Source: an uncultured Cohaesibacter sp.
GTDB taxonomy: Bacteria; Pseudomonadota; Alphaproteobacteria; Rhizobiales; Cohaesibacteraceae
NCBI RefSeq assembly: GCF_963666525.1
Contig: NZ_OY762905.1
Span: 3,451,501-3,515,500 of the forward strand
Length of the DNA: 64,000 bases
Reading direction: 5' to 3'
A model generated the notes under the pieces. That model saw nothing but the letters and a program-made list of their open reading frames with translations, was not told the origin of the DNA and ran no database searches. The first letter of the stretch is position 1, and every line of letters begins with the position of its first letter. A program made the position numbers and the translations under genes. This document shows, one piece after another, positions 17,205 to 26,787 of the stretch.

Positions 17205-19583
17205 ATGTCGGGAAATAAAACAGCCTTTGTGGCATATCCTTCACAAGATCAGTCCCTTCAGAAGATACTCGAAGAGGGCGTACGTCAGGCTAATGCCGTT
17301 GACGCGAACCCTGTTTTTTATAAGCCATGGGTATTTAATGATATCGCAGGAAGACCTCTCGTTGATCCAATACACGCAAATATAGATAACTCTAAATACA
17401 TTGTCGCTGATGTTACCTATCTTAACTTAAATGTTGTTTACGAGATAGGATACGCAATTGGAAGACAAAAGAAAGTCCAACTAATCCGTTGTGGAGAGAT
17501 TGGTGGTGATGTTTCTTTGGCTAAAGAAGCTGGGATTTTTGATACGCTGGGGTATAAAAAATATGGAGATTCTGAAGATCTAGAGCGTATCTTGATTTCA
17601 AAAATATCAGAAGATCCCTATCCTGTTACTTCGGAACTTGACAGAAGGGCCCCACTTTACATCGTTGAGCCGCCTAAGCGCACTCAAGCGGCTACTGTTA
17701 TCGCATCAAGGACAAAGAAGTCGGGATATCGGTATCGTTCATTTATGCCTAGCGAGGAACCTCGGCTTTCAGCGATTGATGCTATTCGCCAAGTTGGAAT
17801 TTCTTCCGGAGTGATACTGCACCTACAACAAGATGCGATCTCTGAAGCTGCGGTTCATAATGTTCGGACGCTCTTTGTCTATGGTCTTGCTATAGGAATG
17901 GGAAAACCAACTCTGCTAATGGCAGATTATTCAGCAAATATCCCTTTAGATGTCCGAGATGCAGTAGAGGTTTTTAAGCACACGGACGATATCGTTGAGC
18001 ACATTGCTGATTTCTGCCCCAAAATCAATCAGCACCTGCAAAACGCTGAGCCAACTAAGGAGCGGCCTTCAAATCTGCTTGATCAAATCTCAGTCGGAGA
18101 TCCCACTGCGGAAAACGAAATGGCAACTCTGGAGGAATACTTCCTTAGTACTGATGAATATAATCGGGCTCTTCGCGGTGAGGTGAATTTAGTGACAGGA
18201 AGAAAAGGGTCTGGGAAAACAGCTCTTTTTGTTATGATTAGGAATAAGCTTAGAAGAGACAAGAGAAATATTGTTGTTGATTTGAAGCCAGAAGGATATC
18301 AATTAATTAAGTTAAAAGAAAATATATTGAAATATCTTAGTAGAGGGTCTCAGCAGCACCTTATAATTGCTTTTTGGGAGTATTTGATACTTTTGGAAGT
18401 TGCTTATAAAATTCTTGAGAAAGATAAAAAGCGTCACAAGAATGACCATCTGTTACATGACCTATATCAAGAACTGGAAGAAGCTTATGAAGTCGATGAC
18501 TTTGCTTCTGATGGAGATTTTTCTGAACGTCTTTTGACGTTGTCCCAACGATTGAGCGAGAATTTTTCCCAAAAATTTGGCTGCGATATAGAGCAGAACT
18601 TAACTGCGAGCGACGTTACCGAGCTCGTTTATACTCATGATTTGAAAAAATTGAAAGAAAGAGTCTCTAAGTATCTTGAACACAAAGGGGACGTCTGGGT
18701 TCTTTTTGATAATCTTGATAAGGGATGGGCAACTGACGGAATAGATATTGTTGATACTACGGTTCTACGTTGTTTGATTGATGCAAGTAGAAAAATTGAA
18801 AGATCTATGCACAAAGATCGGCACGGTTTTAAATGTATAGTCTTTGTTCGTAATGATGTTTATGAGCTGCTTATGGCTAACTCGGCTGATTACGCAAAGG
18901 ATATGCGGACTGCATTGGATTGGAAAGATCAAGATCTGTTGCGCGAGTTGCTTCGGCTTAGACTGGTCAATGATTTGCCGTCAAAACACCAAGATGATAA
19001 TTTCATGACAATCTGGAAATTAATTTGCACTTCTCATGTTCGAGGTGAAGAAAGTAGTCAGTATGTAATTGAAAGATCCTTGATGAGGCCAAGAAATGTA
19101 ATTAAGATATTTGCTCATGCAAGAGGACATGCCAGTAATTTTAGGAGAAAGCAAATTGGAGAAGAAGATTTTGAAAAAGGAATGAAGAATTATTCTCAGG
19201 ATATATTGATTGAGCTTGGTAAGGAAATGAATGATGTATTTCCTGAGAGTAAGGATGTTATATATAATTTTTTGGGAGAAAAAAATATTCTTTCTAAAAT
19301 TTCTCTTGATAAAGTTCTTGATAAGACTGAAATTGATGATGATCAGAAGGATAAGATAATACAATATCTTTTGTATTATGGTGTGCTGGGAATTATTCAC
19401 GAGTCGAGAGAGCTTTACATTTTTGATTTTGGATATGATATTAAGCTGTTAAATATGCGCTCAAGAATGGCCGGAGATGATCTGCGCTATATTATTAATC
19501 CCGCATTTAACTCGGTTCTTCAAATTCAAGTGCAGCATCTAGTAGTCCCGATAGCGAAAAGCACTATGACGACTAGCCTTTAA
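17205..19583 (+). CDS. Tandem nucleoside-deoxyribosyltransferase/TIR-like modules fused to a P-loop ATPase (candidate defence protein)
   Basis: The product (792 aa from ATG 17205; an upstream TTG in frame is less likely) has three parts. Residues 5-135 form a Rossmann-like module with ADVTYLNLNVVYEIGYAIG; E80 aligns with the catalytic Glu of nucleoside deoxyribosyltransferases and the functionally similar TIR NADases. Residues 165-280 look like a second copy (FVYGLAIGMGKPTLLMADY) in which the Glu position is V225, so it is probably inactive. From about 300 a P-loop ATPase resembling the Sll1717 family has Walker A GRKGSGKT (332-339) and a Walker-B-like VWVLFDNLD (497-505), then a long helical C-terminus. 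The gene is strikingly AT-rich compared with its host and is the last gene before attR, a typical place for phage-defence cargo. An abortive-infection NAD or nucleotide hydrolase gated by the ATPase is inferred, not shown. Confidence 0.8.
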   Translation: MSGNKTAFVAYPSQDQSLQKILEEGVRQANAVDANPVFYKPWVFNDIAGRPLVDPIHANIDNSKYIVADVTYLNLNVVYEIGYAIGRQKKVQLIRCGEIGGDVSLAKEAGIFDTLGYKKYGDSEDLERILISKISEDPYPVTSELDRRAPLYIVEPPKRTQAATVIASRTKKSGYRYRSFMPSEEPRLSAIDAIRQVGISSGVILHLQQDAISEAAVHNVRTLFVYGLAIGMGKPTLLMADYSANIPLDVRDAVEVFKHTDDIVEHIADFCPKINQHLQNAEPTKERPSNLLDQISVGDPTAENEMATLEEYFLSTDEYNRALRGEVNLVTGRKGSGKTALFVMIRNKLRRDKRNIVVDLKPEGYQLIKLKENILKYLSRGSQQHLIIAFWEYLILLEVAYKILEKDKKRHKNDHLLHDLYQELEEAYEVDDFASDGDFSERLLTLSQRLSENFSQKFGCDIEQNLTASDVTELVYTHDLKKLKERVSKYLEHKGDVWVLFDNLDKGWATDGIDIVDTTVLRCLIDASRKIERSMHKDRHGFKCIVFVRNDVYELLMANSADYAKDMRTALDWKDQDLLRELLRLRLVNDLPSKHQDDNFMTIWKLICTSHVRGEESSQYVIERSLMRPRNVIKIFAHARGHASNFRRKQIGEEDFEKGMKNYSQDILIELGKEMNDVFPESKDVIYNFLGEKNILSKISLDKVLDKTEIDDDQKDKIIQYLLYYGVLGIIHESRELYIFDFGYDIKLLNMRSRMAGDDLRYIINPAFNSVLQIQVQHLVVPIAKSTMTTSL

Positions 19584-19670
19584 GTTGATTTTGTTACAGA
19601 AAGCTGTTACCGTTTGTGCTGGCGACAGGACTTTAAGGTGTTGTTTTATAAGGGATTATTGGATTGTTGG

Positions 19671-19709
19671 CGAGAGTTCAATTCTCTCTTGCAGCACCAT
19701 TTTTCTCCC
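19671..19709 (+). repeat. attR: right 39-bp direct repeat
   Basis: An exact copy of 12192-12230, lacking the 5' part of the tRNA, so it is not a second tRNA gene. It marks the right end of the island. DNA beyond it is host sequence that originally followed the tRNA. Confidence 0.93.
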
Positions 19710-20246
19710 TCACATGATGGTTCCATGACGCCTTGTTCCCTCTAGGTGAGCAGATCCTTTTGTTGCGAATTTTACGCAGGCAGGACTGATTGCGAAGGAT
19801 CGATTCGGTTGTTGTCGTTGGTGCCTGGTGCGATGGCGAGGTTGGCCTCCCGAAAGAGCCGTCGGCTTTTGATGAGCCCTATGTGGCGCACCGGTCTGGT
19901 GGTCCGGGTGTCCATGCTCGCAAGCCGATATGGCGATACGATCGCGCTGATCGTTGCTAGGATGCGGACGTGTGCCGGTTTGTGGCAGCAGCCCTTATCC
20001 CCTTGATCCCCTTTTTAAAATGGTGCCGAGGTCAAGTGTCCTTGCGGTGATTGCGACCATGTGTCTCAATCTGTGGTGTTTCTTTTTGGATATTTACAAT
20101 TAATTCAAATATGTTGCGTTCCTAATTGTATCTGGTTGTGTATACACTTTAATAAAATTTTAAGAATTAGCCCCGGTGTCGCAAAATTTTTATCTTTTGG
20201 TTTGGTTCGGGGCATTTCTGTCAACAATTATGACGGTATGCACTTC
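19710..20246. other. Host intergenic region between attR and the tolC remnant
   Basis: About 540 bp without a convincing gene. An 86-codon frame at 19746-20006 has no family features. The last 180 bp are AT-rich and probably contain the promoter of the type I secretion operon. Confidence 0.4.
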
Positions 20247-20593
20247 ATGACGAGTAAAATTTTTCGTGCGTTGGTTTTGTCCGCATGTACAACCCTTGCC
20301 TTCCCGGGCCTTAGCGGAGCGGCTCATTCCATGACATTGGCACAGGCCATTGAACAGGCCGTCCAGACCAATCCCAAGATCCTCGCCCGGGTGGGAGACA
20401 AGAAGGTCGAACAGACGCGGCTGCGTCAGGCAACCGGCCGTTACCTGCCAACCGTCGATGTCAGTCTTGATGCGGGGCAGCAGAAGATCGATCAGCCCAA
20501 TGGTCTTGTGGCCAGCCGCAACAACAAATGGAACGTCAACCGGCAGGCGACCGCTCAAGTCGGGCTGGTGCTGTTCGAGGGGTTTGATCGGGC

Positions 20594-20607
20594 TGACGTG
20601 CTCCCCT
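20594..20607 (+). repeat. IS left terminal inverted repeat
   Basis: TGACGTGCTCCCCT, identical over 14 bp to the reverse complement of 21782-21795. The preceding four bases GGGC are the target duplication. Confidence 0.93.
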
Positions 20608-20657
20608 GAAATGTCCTCGATTTTTGGTTAGTCTGTTTCCCAACGAGGAGATAGACA

Positions 20658-20924
20658 ATGAAGAGAAGCCGTTTTAGCGAAGAGCAGATCATCGGCATTT
20701 TGAAGGAACATCAAGCAGGCCTGACCGCGTCAGAGCTTTGTCGCAAGCATGGCGTCAGTGATGCAACTTTCTACAAGTGGCGGTCCAAGTATGGCGGCAT
20801 GGAAGTGTCTGAAGCCCGCCGTTTGAAAGCTCTCGAGGAAGAGAACATGCGGCTAAAGAAGTTGCTGGCCGAGCAGATGCTTGATGTTGCCACTCTCAAA
20901 GAGATGCTAGGAAAAAACTTCTGA
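20658..20924 (+). CDS. IS3-family transposase OrfA
   Basis: The product (88 aa) carries the HTH_8/transposase-8 helix-turn-helix ([40 protein letters not shown]) and a leucine-zipper-like tail ([20 protein letters not shown]) for oligomerisation. It binds the element ends and, after frameshifting, forms the N-terminal part of the active OrfAB transposase. Confidence 0.93.
   Translation: MKRSRFSEEQIIGILKEHQAGLTASELCRKHGVSDATFYKWRSKYGGMEVSEARRLKALEEENMRLKKLLAEQMLDVATLKEMLGKNF
20912..20918 (+). promoter_or_regulatory. Programmed -1 frameshift heptamer A AAA AAC
   Basis: In the OrfA frame the bases read GGA AAA AAC, giving the classical slippery heptamer just before the OrfA stop at 20922-20924. 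Slipping back one base continues into [18 protein letters not shown], the normal start of OrfB homology. This fits the IS3-family mode of making OrfAB. Confidence 0.8.
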
Positions 20925-20947
20925 AGCCCGGTTCTCGACGACGTGCG

Positions 20948-21769
20948 GTGGACTGGGCCATGACACACAAAGATTGTTCCCAACGCAAGGCGTGTGAGCT
21001 GGTGGGTATCTCTCCCCGCGTTTACCGCTACCAATCAAAGCGAGATGACAATGAGCTACTTCGTAAGAGGCTTGTCGAGCTATCGTCCGAGCGACGTCGT
21101 TTTGGTTACAGGCGTCTGCATATCCTGCTTAAACGTGAAGGCTGGCAGGTCAACTGGAAGAAGCTGTATCGGCTCTACAAGGAAGAAAAACTGACTGTGC
21201 GCAAGAGAGGTGGACGAAAGCGTGCTTTGGGAACCAGAGCGCCCATGGCCATCCCTCAAGAGCGCAATCAACGCTGGAGCTTGGACTTCGTCTCGGACAG
21301 CCTTGTTGACGGAAGGCGGTTCAGAATCCTGAATGTCATTGATGACTTCAGCCGAGAGTGTCTGGCATCCGTTGTGGATACGAGCCTATCAGGCCTTCGT
21401 GTAGCCAGAGAGCTTGATGCCATCGCTGAGCGGCGAGGTTATCCATACATGGTAGTTAGCGATAATGGCACTGAACTGACCTCGAATGCGATCCTGAAAT
21501 GGCAAGAGGAGCGCAAGGTGGAATGGCACTATATCGCACCAGGGAAACCCATGCAGAATGGCTTTGTTGAAAGCTTCAATGGGCGACTGCGTGATGAGTG
21601 CCTCAACGAGCACCTCTTTCCCAATTTGCCAGCGGCCAAAAGGCTGATTGAAGAATGGAGAATTGACTACAACACCAACAGACCTCATACAGCCCTAGAA
21701 GGACTAACCCCAATCGAGTTCGCAACCAGATCCAGACGGGATCAAAACTGGAACAGAGCTAACTTTTAA
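20948..21769 (+). CDS. IS3-family transposase OrfB (DDE integrase core)
   Basis: The product (about 273 aa from an internal GTG; its frame is open further back to the frameshift site) has an HTH_21 region ([17 protein letters not shown]) and an rve-type core. The catalytic triad is visible as [17 protein letters not shown] and [14 protein letters not shown] with the usual 35-residue D-E spacing. It is mostly expressed as the -1 frameshift fusion with OrfA. Confidence 0.94.
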   Translation: MDWAMTHKDCSQRKACELVGISPRVYRYQSKRDDNELLRKRLVELSSERRRFGYRRLHILLKREGWQVNWKKLYRLYKEEKLTVRKRGGRKRALGTRAPMAIPQERNQRWSLDFVSDSLVDGRRFRILNVIDDFSRECLASVVDTSLSGLRVARELDAIAERRGYPYMVVSDNGTELTSNAILKWQEERKVEWHYIAPGKPMQNGFVESFNGRLRDECLNEHLFPNLPAAKRLIEEWRIDYNTNRPHTALEGLTPIEFATRSRRDQNWNRANF

Positions 21770-21781
21770 ACGGGTACATAA

Positions 21782-21795
21782 AGGGGAGCACGTCA
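21782..21795 (+). repeat. IS right terminal inverted repeat
   Basis: AGGGGAGCACGTCA, the reverse complement of the left end, followed directly by the second GGGC target copy. Confidence 0.93.
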
Positions 21796-22897
21796 GGGCC
21801 AACCATGTCTATGGCCAGATTGCTCGACTGAATGCTTCAGCCTTGCGCATCCTGGAAGAATCCGAGCAGGTCGCACTGCAGACCACCGAAGCCTATCTCG
21901 ATCTGCTGCGGCACCGCCGCATCCTTGCCATCGTGAACCAGAATATCGCAACCCATCAGAGATACCTTGCCAAGATTGAACGGGCCTACAATGGCGGCTC
22001 TGCCATTCGGGGCGATGTCGTGCAGGCAAGGGAACGGTTGCGCTCGGCTGAATCCGTCGTAGGTGAAGTGGAGCAGGCGCTTGGCACTGTCGAGGCGAAA
22101 TTCATCAACCTGACTGGCCAGAAACCGGAAAAGCTCGACGCCGTTCGTTATCCGTCCGGCATGCCGAAAAACATTGCTGCAGCAATGGAGAAAGCCCACT
22201 CCGACAATCCGTCTTGTCAGGCGGTTGAAAAGGATATCGATGCGCTCGGCTATGACCGCAAGCGGGCTGGCAGCTCTTTCCTGCCGACAGTATCCCTGGT
22301 GGGGCGGGCGTCCTATGGAGAGGATGTCAACGCTGTTCCTGGGCGTCGTCATGAAGAATATGCCGGGGTCCAGCTGTCATGGAACATTTTCAATGGCGGC
22401 AACACCAAGGCCAGAGAAGATGAGCAGATCGAGCGCCAGTCCAATCGCAAGATCTATCTGGAGCAGTTGCTCCGGGATATCGATCAGTCGATCCGAACCG
22501 CATGGGTGACCATGTCCAGCAACGATAAGCGCCTGACTGCGCTGAAGCGGCAAATCGAGGAGGGGCAGGCTCTGGCCGCTGCCTATGAACGGGAATTCGA
22601 CGCAGGGCAACGCAGCTATCTCGACCTGTTGTCCGCGGATGGCAGCCTGACCAATTTGCGCATGGAACTGGCAAGTACGGAGACAATCGCACTCTTTGCC
22701 CGCTATCAGGTTCTGGCCTCGATGGGCGGATTGCTCGAGCATTTTCACATTGCGCCTGTGGCGGAAACGGGCCTGATGGAAAGGCCCCGCTCAGCCGCCG
22801 GGTTTGCCCTTTCAAACGGCTTCGTGATCAAGCCTCTTGGTCAGAAATAGTCTGCCTTTCAATGAGAGGGCCATTGAGAGACGGGTAGGTTTGACGC

Positions 22898-25111
22898 GTG
22901 CTGGAAAACTCGATTGAAACGGATGTGAAGTCCGATCCCGACAGCAAAGGGCAACCGTCTGTTGCAGAAGAGCGCGGTGCTGCTGCGCATACCGGTTTGG
23001 CGACCTGTCTGGTCCGGGTCGCCCGGTTTCATGGACTGGCAGCCTCCGAGGATGAACTGAATGATAAGCTGGCGGTTTCTCCCGCCGGTATTCCTTCGGA
23101 TCTTTTCCTGCAGGCGGCCGAGAAGCTTGGACTGAAGGTCCGGATCGAGAAGAGCACGATCCGTTCCATTCCCTCCGTCACCTTGCCGGTTGTCTTGTTT
23201 ATGAAAGACGGCTCCGGCCTTGTTCTGGAACAGCGCCTGTCAAAGAGCAGCGTGCAAGTGTTCGTGCCCGGAGACAAGGGCGGTTCAAGACGCCTTGGCA
23301 GCCGCAATCTCGAACGGGACTACGCGGGATATTGCGCCTTTCTGACACCCGATGCCCGTTCCATTCACTCCCCCTCGGATGACTGGCCGGAAAACGACAA
23401 TGCCAACTGGTTCTGGTCAACGGTCACGCACTTCTGGCCCAGTTATGCTCAGGTGGCTGTCGCAGCCCTGCTGGTCAATCTTCTTGCTTTGGCCAGTCCC
23501 TTGTTCGTCATGAATGTCTACGACCGGGTCATCCCGAACCTTGCCATCCCGACGCTCTGGACGCTGACGATTGGGGTGTCGATTGCGATTCTGTTCGATC
23601 TCATCCTGCGCATCCTGCGATCATGGATTGTCGATGCGACCGGTCGGCGGATCGACATGTCAATTTCCGGGCGCCTTTATGATCATCTAGTTTCACTGCG
23701 CTTGCAGGCTCGCCCCGTCTCGACCGGCGTGCTTTCCAATCAGATAAGGGAATTCGACACGATCCGGGACGCGCTGACCTCAGGAGCGGTGGTTGCGGCC
23801 CTGGACAGCGTGTTCATCGGTGTGTTTCTCTATGTCATGTGGCTGATCGTCGGGCCATTGATGCTGGTGGCCGCCATTGCCGTCCCTGCCGTGTTGACTT
23901 TCACGCTTCTGTGCCAGATCCCGATGAATGCCGCAGCCCGGCGATCCCAGTCGGATGCTTCCCGCCGCCACGGCCTTCTTGTCAGCACTGTCGGCGGGCT
24001 GGAGGATGTCAAGGCAATCGGAGCAGCCTCATGGCTACGCCGCCAATGGGACCGAGCCGTTGCTGCCTCCAGCAAGTCGTCAAGCGCGGCCCGCTTCTGG
24101 AACACCCTGTCACTGACCTGCATGACGACCACCCAACAGATCGTGTCTGTTGCTGTGATCACCTGGGGCGTGTTTCTGGTTCTTGAAGGGCACATCACCG
24201 TAGGCGCCCTCATTGCCACCAACATCCTGTCCGGGCGGGTATTGGCTCCATTGTCCAATGTTGCCCAAGCCCTTTCGCGACTGGCCCATGCCCGCTCGTC
24301 CCTGAAGGGCTTGAATGGCTTCATGGCGCTCCCCGGAGACACAGTTGCCACCCAGCAAGGCATCGTTGCCAGAAAAGAGGGCCATTCGATATCGGCCCGT
24401 GCGCTTTCCCTGAATTATCCGGGGTCGGACATCGCCTCGTTACAGGATATTTCCGTCACCATCAGGCCTGGCGAGCGCGTTGCCATCATCGGACAGATCG
24501 GCTCAGGCAAGAGTAGCCTGGGGCGTTGTCTGGCGGGGTTGCTCGATCCGACAGACGGGGCAGTGCTGATCGATGATCAGAACATCAGCCAGTTTGGCGC
24601 CGCTGCGATTCGCAAGGTTATCGTCTATTGCAGTCAGGATCCGGATCTGTTTGAGGGTAGTCTCAGAGACAATGTCATCGTGGGGCATCCCTTCGCGTCG
24701 GACGAGGAGGTCGTGGAAAGCCTGCGGATCAGCGGGGTGGACCAGTTTGCGGCCCGACATCCGCTCGGGTTGGCAATGCCGGTGCATGAGCGTGGCCGCA
24801 ATCTTTCAGGAGGGCAGAAGCAGGCGATTGCCCTGGCGCGAGTTCTGATAAAGAAGCCCGCCATCCTGTTTCTCGATGAACCCACCGCCTCCATGGATTC
24901 TGCCTCTGAAAGGCGGTTCATGGCAACGCTCAAATCGGAGCTTGGCCCGAACAATACGCTCATCCTTGCCACCCACAAGGAGCGGATGCTGGAGCTGGCT
25001 GACCGGATCATCGTTCTGGATCAGGGCAGGGTTGCGATGGACGACGGCAAGGATGCTGTTCTGGCGGCTCTCAAGAGGCTTCGCAAAGTGAATACGTCGG
25101 AGAATGCCTAG
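22898..25111 (+). CDS. Type I secretion ABC transporter (LapB/LssB-like)
   Basis: The product (737 aa, GTG start) is an inner-membrane exporter that powers one-step secretion of an RTX protein. An N-terminal C39-like domain (about 30-150) lacks the catalytic cysteine, as in exporters that do not cleave their substrate. Six hydrophobic segments follow (about 175-450), then the ATPase with Walker A IGQIGSGKSS, signature NLSGGQKQAIALAR, Walker B ILFLDEPTASMD and H-loop ILATHKE. It overlaps the adaptor start by one base (TAGTG). The nearby convergent adhesin gene is the likely cargo. Confidence 0.92.
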   Translation: MLENSIETDVKSDPDSKGQPSVAEERGAAAHTGLATCLVRVARFHGLAASEDELNDKLAVSPAGIPSDLFLQAAEKLGLKVRIEKSTIRSIPSVTLPVVLFMKDGSGLVLEQRLSKSSVQVFVPGDKGGSRRLGSRNLERDYAGYCAFLTPDARSIHSPSDDWPENDNANWFWSTVTHFWPSYAQVAVAALLVNLLALASPLFVMNVYDRVIPNLAIPTLWTLTIGVSIAILFDLILRILRSWIVDATGRRIDMSISGRLYDHLVSLRLQARPVSTGVLSNQIREFDTIRDALTSGAVVAALDSVFIGVFLYVMWLIVGPLMLVAAIAVPAVLTFTLLCQIPMNAAARRSQSDASRRHGLLVSTVGGLEDVKAIGAASWLRRQWDRAVAASSKSSSAARFWNTLSLTCMTTTQQIVSVAVITWGVFLVLEGHITVGALIATNILSGRVLAPLSNVAQALSRLAHARSSLKGLNGFMALPGDTVATQQGIVARKEGHSISARALSLNYPGSDIASLQDISVTIRPGERVAIIGQIGSGKSSLGRCLAGLLDPTDGAVLIDDQNISQFGAAAIRKVIVYCSQDPDLFEGSLRDNVIVGHPFASDEEVVESLRISGVDQFAARHPLGLAMPVHERGRNLSGGQKQAIALARVLIKKPAILFLDEPTASMDSASERRFMATLKSELGPNNTLILATHKERMLELADRIIVLDQGRVAMDDGKDAVLAALKRLRKVNTSENA

Positions 25112-26421
25112 TGCGCGGGATCGAGGAACAATATGCCAATGATGTGCGGCAGGCCATGAAGACCAGTCGGTCCGGTCTGTCATGGCTGCTGTTGCTGACC
25201 ATCGTGGCCATGCTGATCGGGGGTGGCTTCTGGGCGGCCAACGCCTCGGTTGACGAGGTTGTCAGAGGGCAGGGGCGCTTCATCGCGGCACAGGAAAACC
25301 AGCTTCTGCAGTCCCTCTATCCCGGTGTCGTGTCCTCTGTCCATGTCCAGGAGGGGGATGCCGTCTCTGTTGGACAGGACGTCATCAGCATTGACGACAC
25401 CAGCGCCCTGTCTGAACTGGGGGAGGTGAAGGAACGTATTGCAGCCCTTGACGTCCGCCAAATGCGATTGATGGCCGAGGTGAAAGGCACAGCGCTCGAT
25501 TATTCCGATCGCCCTGACCTGCCTCAGCAATTGTGTGACGAGGAATTGGCCCTCTACAACGTGCGTCAGGATGCTCTGGAGCAGGAACTGGCGGTTGCCA
25601 GGCAACAAGTGGCTCAGCGCCGCATCGAGATGGTCGAGAATGAAACAAAGCTCCGTGAGATTGTGGGCACCATGAATCTGACGACAAGGGAGCTGGAACT
25701 TGCCCGAGATCTGAACCGTACAGGTTCCATTCCGGAGCTACAGTTGATCCGGCTGGAGCGGCAGGCGCTTGCCGAACGGCGCGAGAAGGCTGTTCTGGAG
25801 GCGAGCAGCCCCAGAATCGAGGCCGCCATTGCCGAGGCGCAAGCCAAACTGTCGGCCGTAACGTCCAGCTATATGGCCCGCGCCCGCGAGGAGCTTGCCA
25901 AATCACTGGGTGAGCGGAATGTTCTCAAGGAAAGCATCACCCGCCTGCAAGCCAAGGTGGCACGGACGGTGTTGCGGACGCCGGTCAATGGCATCGTCAA
26001 CACGATGCATGTCAAAACCGTGGGGGCGGTCGTCCAGCAGGGAGCGGTCTTGGTAGAAATCGTGCCTTCCGACGCAGACCTGCGGGTACAGGCGCGGGTA
26101 AGCCCTCGTGATATCGCCTTCATCCATCCTGATCAGGATGCCCGGGTCAAGGTAACCGCCTACGACTACACAATCTACGGTGACTTGGCTGCCCATGTCG
26201 AGCGGATCAGCGCCGACACCGTGACGGACAAGGAAGGGCAGACATACTACCAGGTCATTCTCAAAGCCGACAAAAATGGACTGGGCAGTAAAAACAAAAG
26301 ATTACCCATTATTCCCGGAATGATCGCAAGTGTCGATATTCTGACTGGAAGCAAGACGGTGATGGATTACCTTTTGAAGCCTTTAAAAAAGGCGCAATGG
26401 GAAGCTCTTAGAGAGAGATAA
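25111..26421 (+). CDS. Type I secretion membrane-fusion (adaptor) protein, HlyD/LapC-like
   Basis: The product (436 aa, GTG start overlapping the exporter stop) bridges the inner-membrane exporter and a TolC channel. It has one N-terminal transmembrane segment (WLLLLTIVAMLIGGGFWAA), a biotinyl-lipoyl-like half motif (LYPGVVSSVHVQEGDAVSVG), a long coiled-coil hairpin (about 105-270), the second half motif (RTVLRTPVNGIVNTMHVKTVG) and a C-terminal beta-barrel ending in IIPGMIASVDILTGSKT. With the channel gene broken, it can only function if another outer-membrane factor is recruited. Confidence 0.92.
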   Translation: MRGIEEQYANDVRQAMKTSRSGLSWLLLLTIVAMLIGGGFWAANASVDEVVRGQGRFIAAQENQLLQSLYPGVVSSVHVQEGDAVSVGQDVISIDDTSALSELGEVKERIAALDVRQMRLMAEVKGTALDYSDRPDLPQQLCDEELALYNVRQDALEQELAVARQQVAQRRIEMVENETKLREIVGTMNLTTRELELARDLNRTGSIPELQLIRLERQALAERREKAVLEASSPRIEAAIAEAQAKLSAVTSSYMARAREELAKSLGERNVLKESITRLQAKVARTVLRTPVNGIVNTMHVKTVGAVVQQGAVLVEIVPSDADLRVQARVSPRDIAFIHPDQDARVKVTAYDYTIYGDLAAHVERISADTVTDKEGQTYYQVILKADKNGLGSKNKRLPIIPGMIASVDILTGSKTVMDYLLKPLKKAQWEALRER

Positions 26422-26430
26422 GAGCTCTTT
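26403..26430 (+). terminator. Weak terminator overlapping the adaptor stop codon
   Basis: AGCTCTTA / TAAGAGCT form an 8-bp stem with an 8-nt loop, and CTTTTG follows. The stem includes the TAA stop. It is short, so termination may be partial. Confidence 0.45.
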
Positions 26431-26787
26431 TGAAGCGCAAACCCTGGTTGGTTGGCTTTTTTGCAAAGTTGCCTGCTGCCGCGGACTGCTTACTGATGGC
26501 CTTGCCTTGTTTTCTTGACCATTCCACTGTTTGTGCGGGCAATGCGAGGGATCACGTTCTCCTGCACACCCACCCAATGCGGTCAGACACAAGGCTGCCC
26601 GGCATGGTGCGCGATGCGCTTTCATCAGGCTGAACGGCATCCGTTCCCGAAAGTTAAGGCCTGTGGCATTTGTCAGGGCAGGATCTCCGGTTGAGTATCG
26701 CCGTGCTGGCCGTGGCTCCCGATTGGTCTGATGGCGACGGGGCAATGGCTGCTGTGAAGAGCAACCATTGCCATCCCTTCTCATGAT
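26422..26787. other. Spacer between convergent adaptor and adhesin genes
   Basis: About 365 bp with no supported gene. It must contain the 3' ends of both convergent transcripts. No strong bidirectional hairpin was seen. Confidence 0.35.

Larger units (their letters stand above)
20594..21795 (+). mobile_element. IS3-family insertion sequence, 1202 bp
   Basis: The element has 14-bp perfect terminal inverted repeats (TGACGTGCTCCCCT) that extend imperfectly to about 23 bp, with TG/CA ends. It is flanked by a 4-bp target duplication GGGC (20590-20593 and 21796-21799). Two overlapping reading frames give the usual OrfA and OrfB, and a slippery heptamer allows the OrfAB fusion. Both frames and both ends are intact, which suggests a recent and still active insertion. 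Confidence 0.95.
20247..22850 (+). pseudogene. TolC-family outer membrane channel of a type I secretion system, split by an IS element
   Basis: The first 347 bases encode a signal peptide (MTSKIFRALVLSACTTLAF...) and the start of an outer-membrane factor (SMTLAQAIEQAVQTNPKILA, GRYLPTVDVS). The reading frame is then broken at 20594 by a 1202-bp insertion sequence. Removing the insertion and one GGGC copy restores an in-frame 465-residue protein through ...FDRANHVYGQI..., ending at 22850. The 3' part has the expected repeated coiled-coil structure (YNGGSAIRGDVVQARERL, WNIFNGGNTKA, FDAGQRSYLDLL). It heads the operon with the exporter ATPase and adaptor. As sequenced, no functional channel is made; the 3' half could at most be translated as a cytosolic fragment. 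Confidence 0.92.

Noticed and set aside
19671-19709. Possible second tRNA-Thr
   Set aside because: Only the 3' 29 bases of the tRNA plus 10 flanking bases are present, with no anticodon or acceptor 5' strand; it is the att repeat.
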